Shown one piece after another: positions 5,687-6,108 of a stretch of DNA of 6,108 nucleotides. This stretch comes from Microcaldota archaeon. Its GTDB lineage: Archaea > Micrarchaeota > Micrarchaeia > Norongarragalinales > CAINOH01. The position numbers and the translations under genes were made by a program. Under the pieces are notes generated by a model. That model was not told the origin of the DNA. It ran no database searches and worked only from the letters and a program-made list of their open reading frames with translations. Numbering within the stretch: position 1 is the first letter of the stretch; each line of letters opens with the position of its first letter. The stretch is taken from NCBI GenBank assembly GCA_027371655.1, contig DAHXMR010000042.1, positions 1-6,108 of the forward strand. Reading direction: 5' to 3'.

Positions 5687-5692
5687 GCACAA

Positions 5693-5700
5693 CACCCCCC
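5693..5700 (-). promoter_or_regulatory. Shine-Dalgarno site of the histone-fold gene
   Basis: On the minus strand GGGGGGTG lies 6 nt before the ATG at 5686. It pairs with the archaeal anti-SD CACCTCC allowing one G-U wobble, and so decides the start against the ATG at 5725. Confidence 0.7.
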
Positions 5701-5800
5701 AAAATTTCCACAAAACTGCAAACAAAACTCTTCAAAATCCCTTCAAAAAAAGCCCTGGCAACTCGCGGTTTCCCTGCGCGGGAAAACAAAAAACGCCACC
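5701..5800 (-). promoter_or_regulatory. T-rich leader of the histone unit, possible attenuator
   Basis: Between the putative promoter and the histone start the minus strand has a T6 tract (5793-5788), a hairpin with arms near 5787-5780 and 5774-5768 (GTTTTCCC/GGGAAAC, one bulge), a T7 tract (5751-5745), and then several T4 tracts down to the Shine-Dalgarno site. No credible coding frame is present. Because archaeal polymerase terminates at U-tracts, the leader could attenuate expression. This is inference. Confidence 0.35.
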
Positions 5801-5823
5801 GGATATGTTGAGTGGAAGCGCGA

Positions 5824-5837
5824 TTTTAAAGGTATTG
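5824..5837 (-). promoter_or_regulatory. Likely TATA-box promoter of the histone-ccdA-COG1340 unit
   Basis: The minus strand reads CAATACCTTTAAAA, sharing the 12-mer AATACCTTTAAA with the promoter at 1096-1107. Expected transcription start is near 5800, giving a leader of about 115 nt. Other AT-rich stretches closer to the gene are less TATA-like. Confidence 0.5.
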
Positions 5838-5879
5838 CAAGCCAAGCCCAAGATGCCTTGAAATATTCTTGGATTGCGA

Positions 5880-5918
5880 TTGAGCGCATTGCGCTCAAAT
5901 CTTTGGCAGCGGCCAAAG
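5880..5918. repeat. Two adjacent perfect hairpins
   Basis: TTGAGCGC-ATT-GCGCTCAA (5880-5898) is an 8-bp stem with a 3-nt loop. CTTTGGC-AGCG-GCCAAAG (5901-5918) is a 7-bp stem with a 4-nt loop. They lie upstream of the histone promoter and are not followed by T-tracts, so they are unlikely to be terminators. They may be operators or part of a structured element. Confidence 0.65.
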
Positions 5919-5924
5919 TATCAG

Positions 5925-5957
5925 ACCACGAAACGAGAACAAACGTTCGTGGTTTGC
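5925..5957. repeat. Inverted repeat (element B), related to element A
   Basis: ACCACGAA (5925-5932) and TTCGTGGT (5946-5953) pair over 8 bp around 13 nt. On the minus strand the first 11 bases of the element, CAAACCACGAA (5957-5947), equal the left end of element A (1057-1067), and the other arm continues TCGTGGTCTGATAC against TCGTGGTTTGAAATAC in A. Thus A and B have the same polarity relative to their downstream genes. Confidence 0.6.
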
Positions 5958-5961
5958 AGTA

Positions 5962-5992
5962 GTGAACGACCACGGGCTAAAGCCCGTGGCTT
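5962..5992 (-). mobile_element. Possible right end of an IS200/IS605-family (TnpB-type) element
   Basis: CCACGGGCT-AA-AGCCCGTGG (5970-5989) is a perfect 9-bp hairpin. Read on the minus strand it is preceded by GAAG and followed by TCGTTCAC, the arrangement familiar from right ends of IS200/IS605 and IS1341-type elements, where this hairpin closes the TnpB guide RNA. The element would extend to the right beyond 6108; no TnpB coding sequence (such as a zinc-ribbon C-terminus) is present in any frame up to the edge. It could equally be a solo end, a miniature derivative or an unrelated hairpin. Confidence 0.4.
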
Positions 5993-6108
5993 CAATGCAA
6001 GCATCTCGAATCGCCACGGGTCGCACATTGCAAATTCGGGTCGCTCCTCGGCTCGGTTGCAAGCGAAGCTTGCAAATCTTCGACCGCAGCCGAAGTATCT
6101 TAAAAGCC
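5993..6108. other. Gene-free hairpin-rich stretch at the window end
   Basis: No coding frame is convincing. TTGCAAGC-GAA-GCTTGCAA (6057-6075) is a perfect 8-bp hairpin, and CTTCG/CGAAG (6078-6082 and 6091-6095) forms a smaller one. GGGTCGC occurs twice (6018-6024 and 6038-6044). If the hairpin at 5970 is an IS right end, this stretch would be the guide-RNA scaffold on the minus strand; otherwise it is a structured intergenic region of unknown role. Confidence 0.4.

Noticed and set aside
5687..5725. 13-residue N-terminal extension of the histone-fold protein from the ATG at 5725
   Set aside because: The strong Shine-Dalgarno match GGGGGGTG lies inside it, 6 nt before the ATG at 5686.
5743..5973. 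76-residue minus-strand open frame
   Set aside because: It crosses the promoter, three hairpins and element B, has no Shine-Dalgarno site and no recognisable composition or motif; it is judged non-coding.
5990..6108. TnpB C-terminus on the minus strand at the window edge
   Set aside because: All three frames were read and none shows the zinc-ribbon CxxC or the usual RDxNAA-type motif, so no transposase gene is claimed here.
1..6108. CRISPR array, tRNA or rRNA genes
   Set aside because: No regularly spaced direct repeats, no tRNA cloverleaf or T-loop GTTC context and no rRNA-like sequence were seen on either strand. The only tandem repeat is the 21-bp unit in ccdA, which is coding.

Overview
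The window reads as archaeal, most likely from a small-genome lineage such as the DPANN group; the phylum cannot be fixed from this sequence. The archaeal evidence is a phosphopantetheine adenylyltransferase of archaeal type fused to a DUF359 GTP-dependent dephospho-CoA kinase, an archaeal COG1340 coiled-coil protein, a histone-fold protein, TATA-box promoters placed for leaderless or short-leader transcripts, and T-rich terminators. The sequence is GC-rich, so long antisense open frames are common and most are spurious. Genes are packed tightly, with convergent gene ends 1 and 4 nt apart and one 4-bp ATGA overlap.

Layout, left to right. (1) The 3' part of cysS, plus strand, to 976. (2) A 210-bp spacer with a 10-bp inverted repeat directly against a TATA box. 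(3) A 118-residue cysteine-rich two-helix membrane protein, plus strand, whose probable terminator lies inside the 3' end of the opposing gene. (4) A bifunctional CoaD/dephospho-CoA kinase fusion, minus strand. (5) A 57-bp divergent spacer holding one near-symmetric TATA-like box about equally far from both start codons. (6) An endonuclease III gene, plus strand, whose protein lacks the usual four-cysteine Fe-S site. (7) A minus-strand three-gene unit, transcribed right to left: a histone-fold protein with a C-terminal coiled coil, a CcdA/DsbD-type membrane thiol-disulfide carrier with an enlarged internal loop, and a COG1340 coiled-coil protein. (8) From about 5687 to 6108, a gene-free stretch with a T-rich leader for the histone unit, its likely promoter, and at least six hairpins. 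One hairpin resembles the right end of an IS200/IS605-family (TnpB-type) element entering from the right.

The genes are housekeeping functions: tRNA charging, CoA synthesis, base-excision repair, chromatin and envelope redox. Three points tie parts together. The fusion protein would carry out the last two steps of CoA synthesis in one chain. An inverted repeat upstream of the small membrane gene recurs, in the same orientation relative to transcription, upstream of the histone unit, and both units share the promoter 12-mer AATACCTTTAAA, which suggests co-regulation or dispersed repeats. The histone, ccdA and COG1340 genes look co-transcribed. No complete new defence or mobile system is visible; the most unusual items are the fusion enzyme, the tailed histone, the Fe-S-less Nth and the repeated operator-like element.
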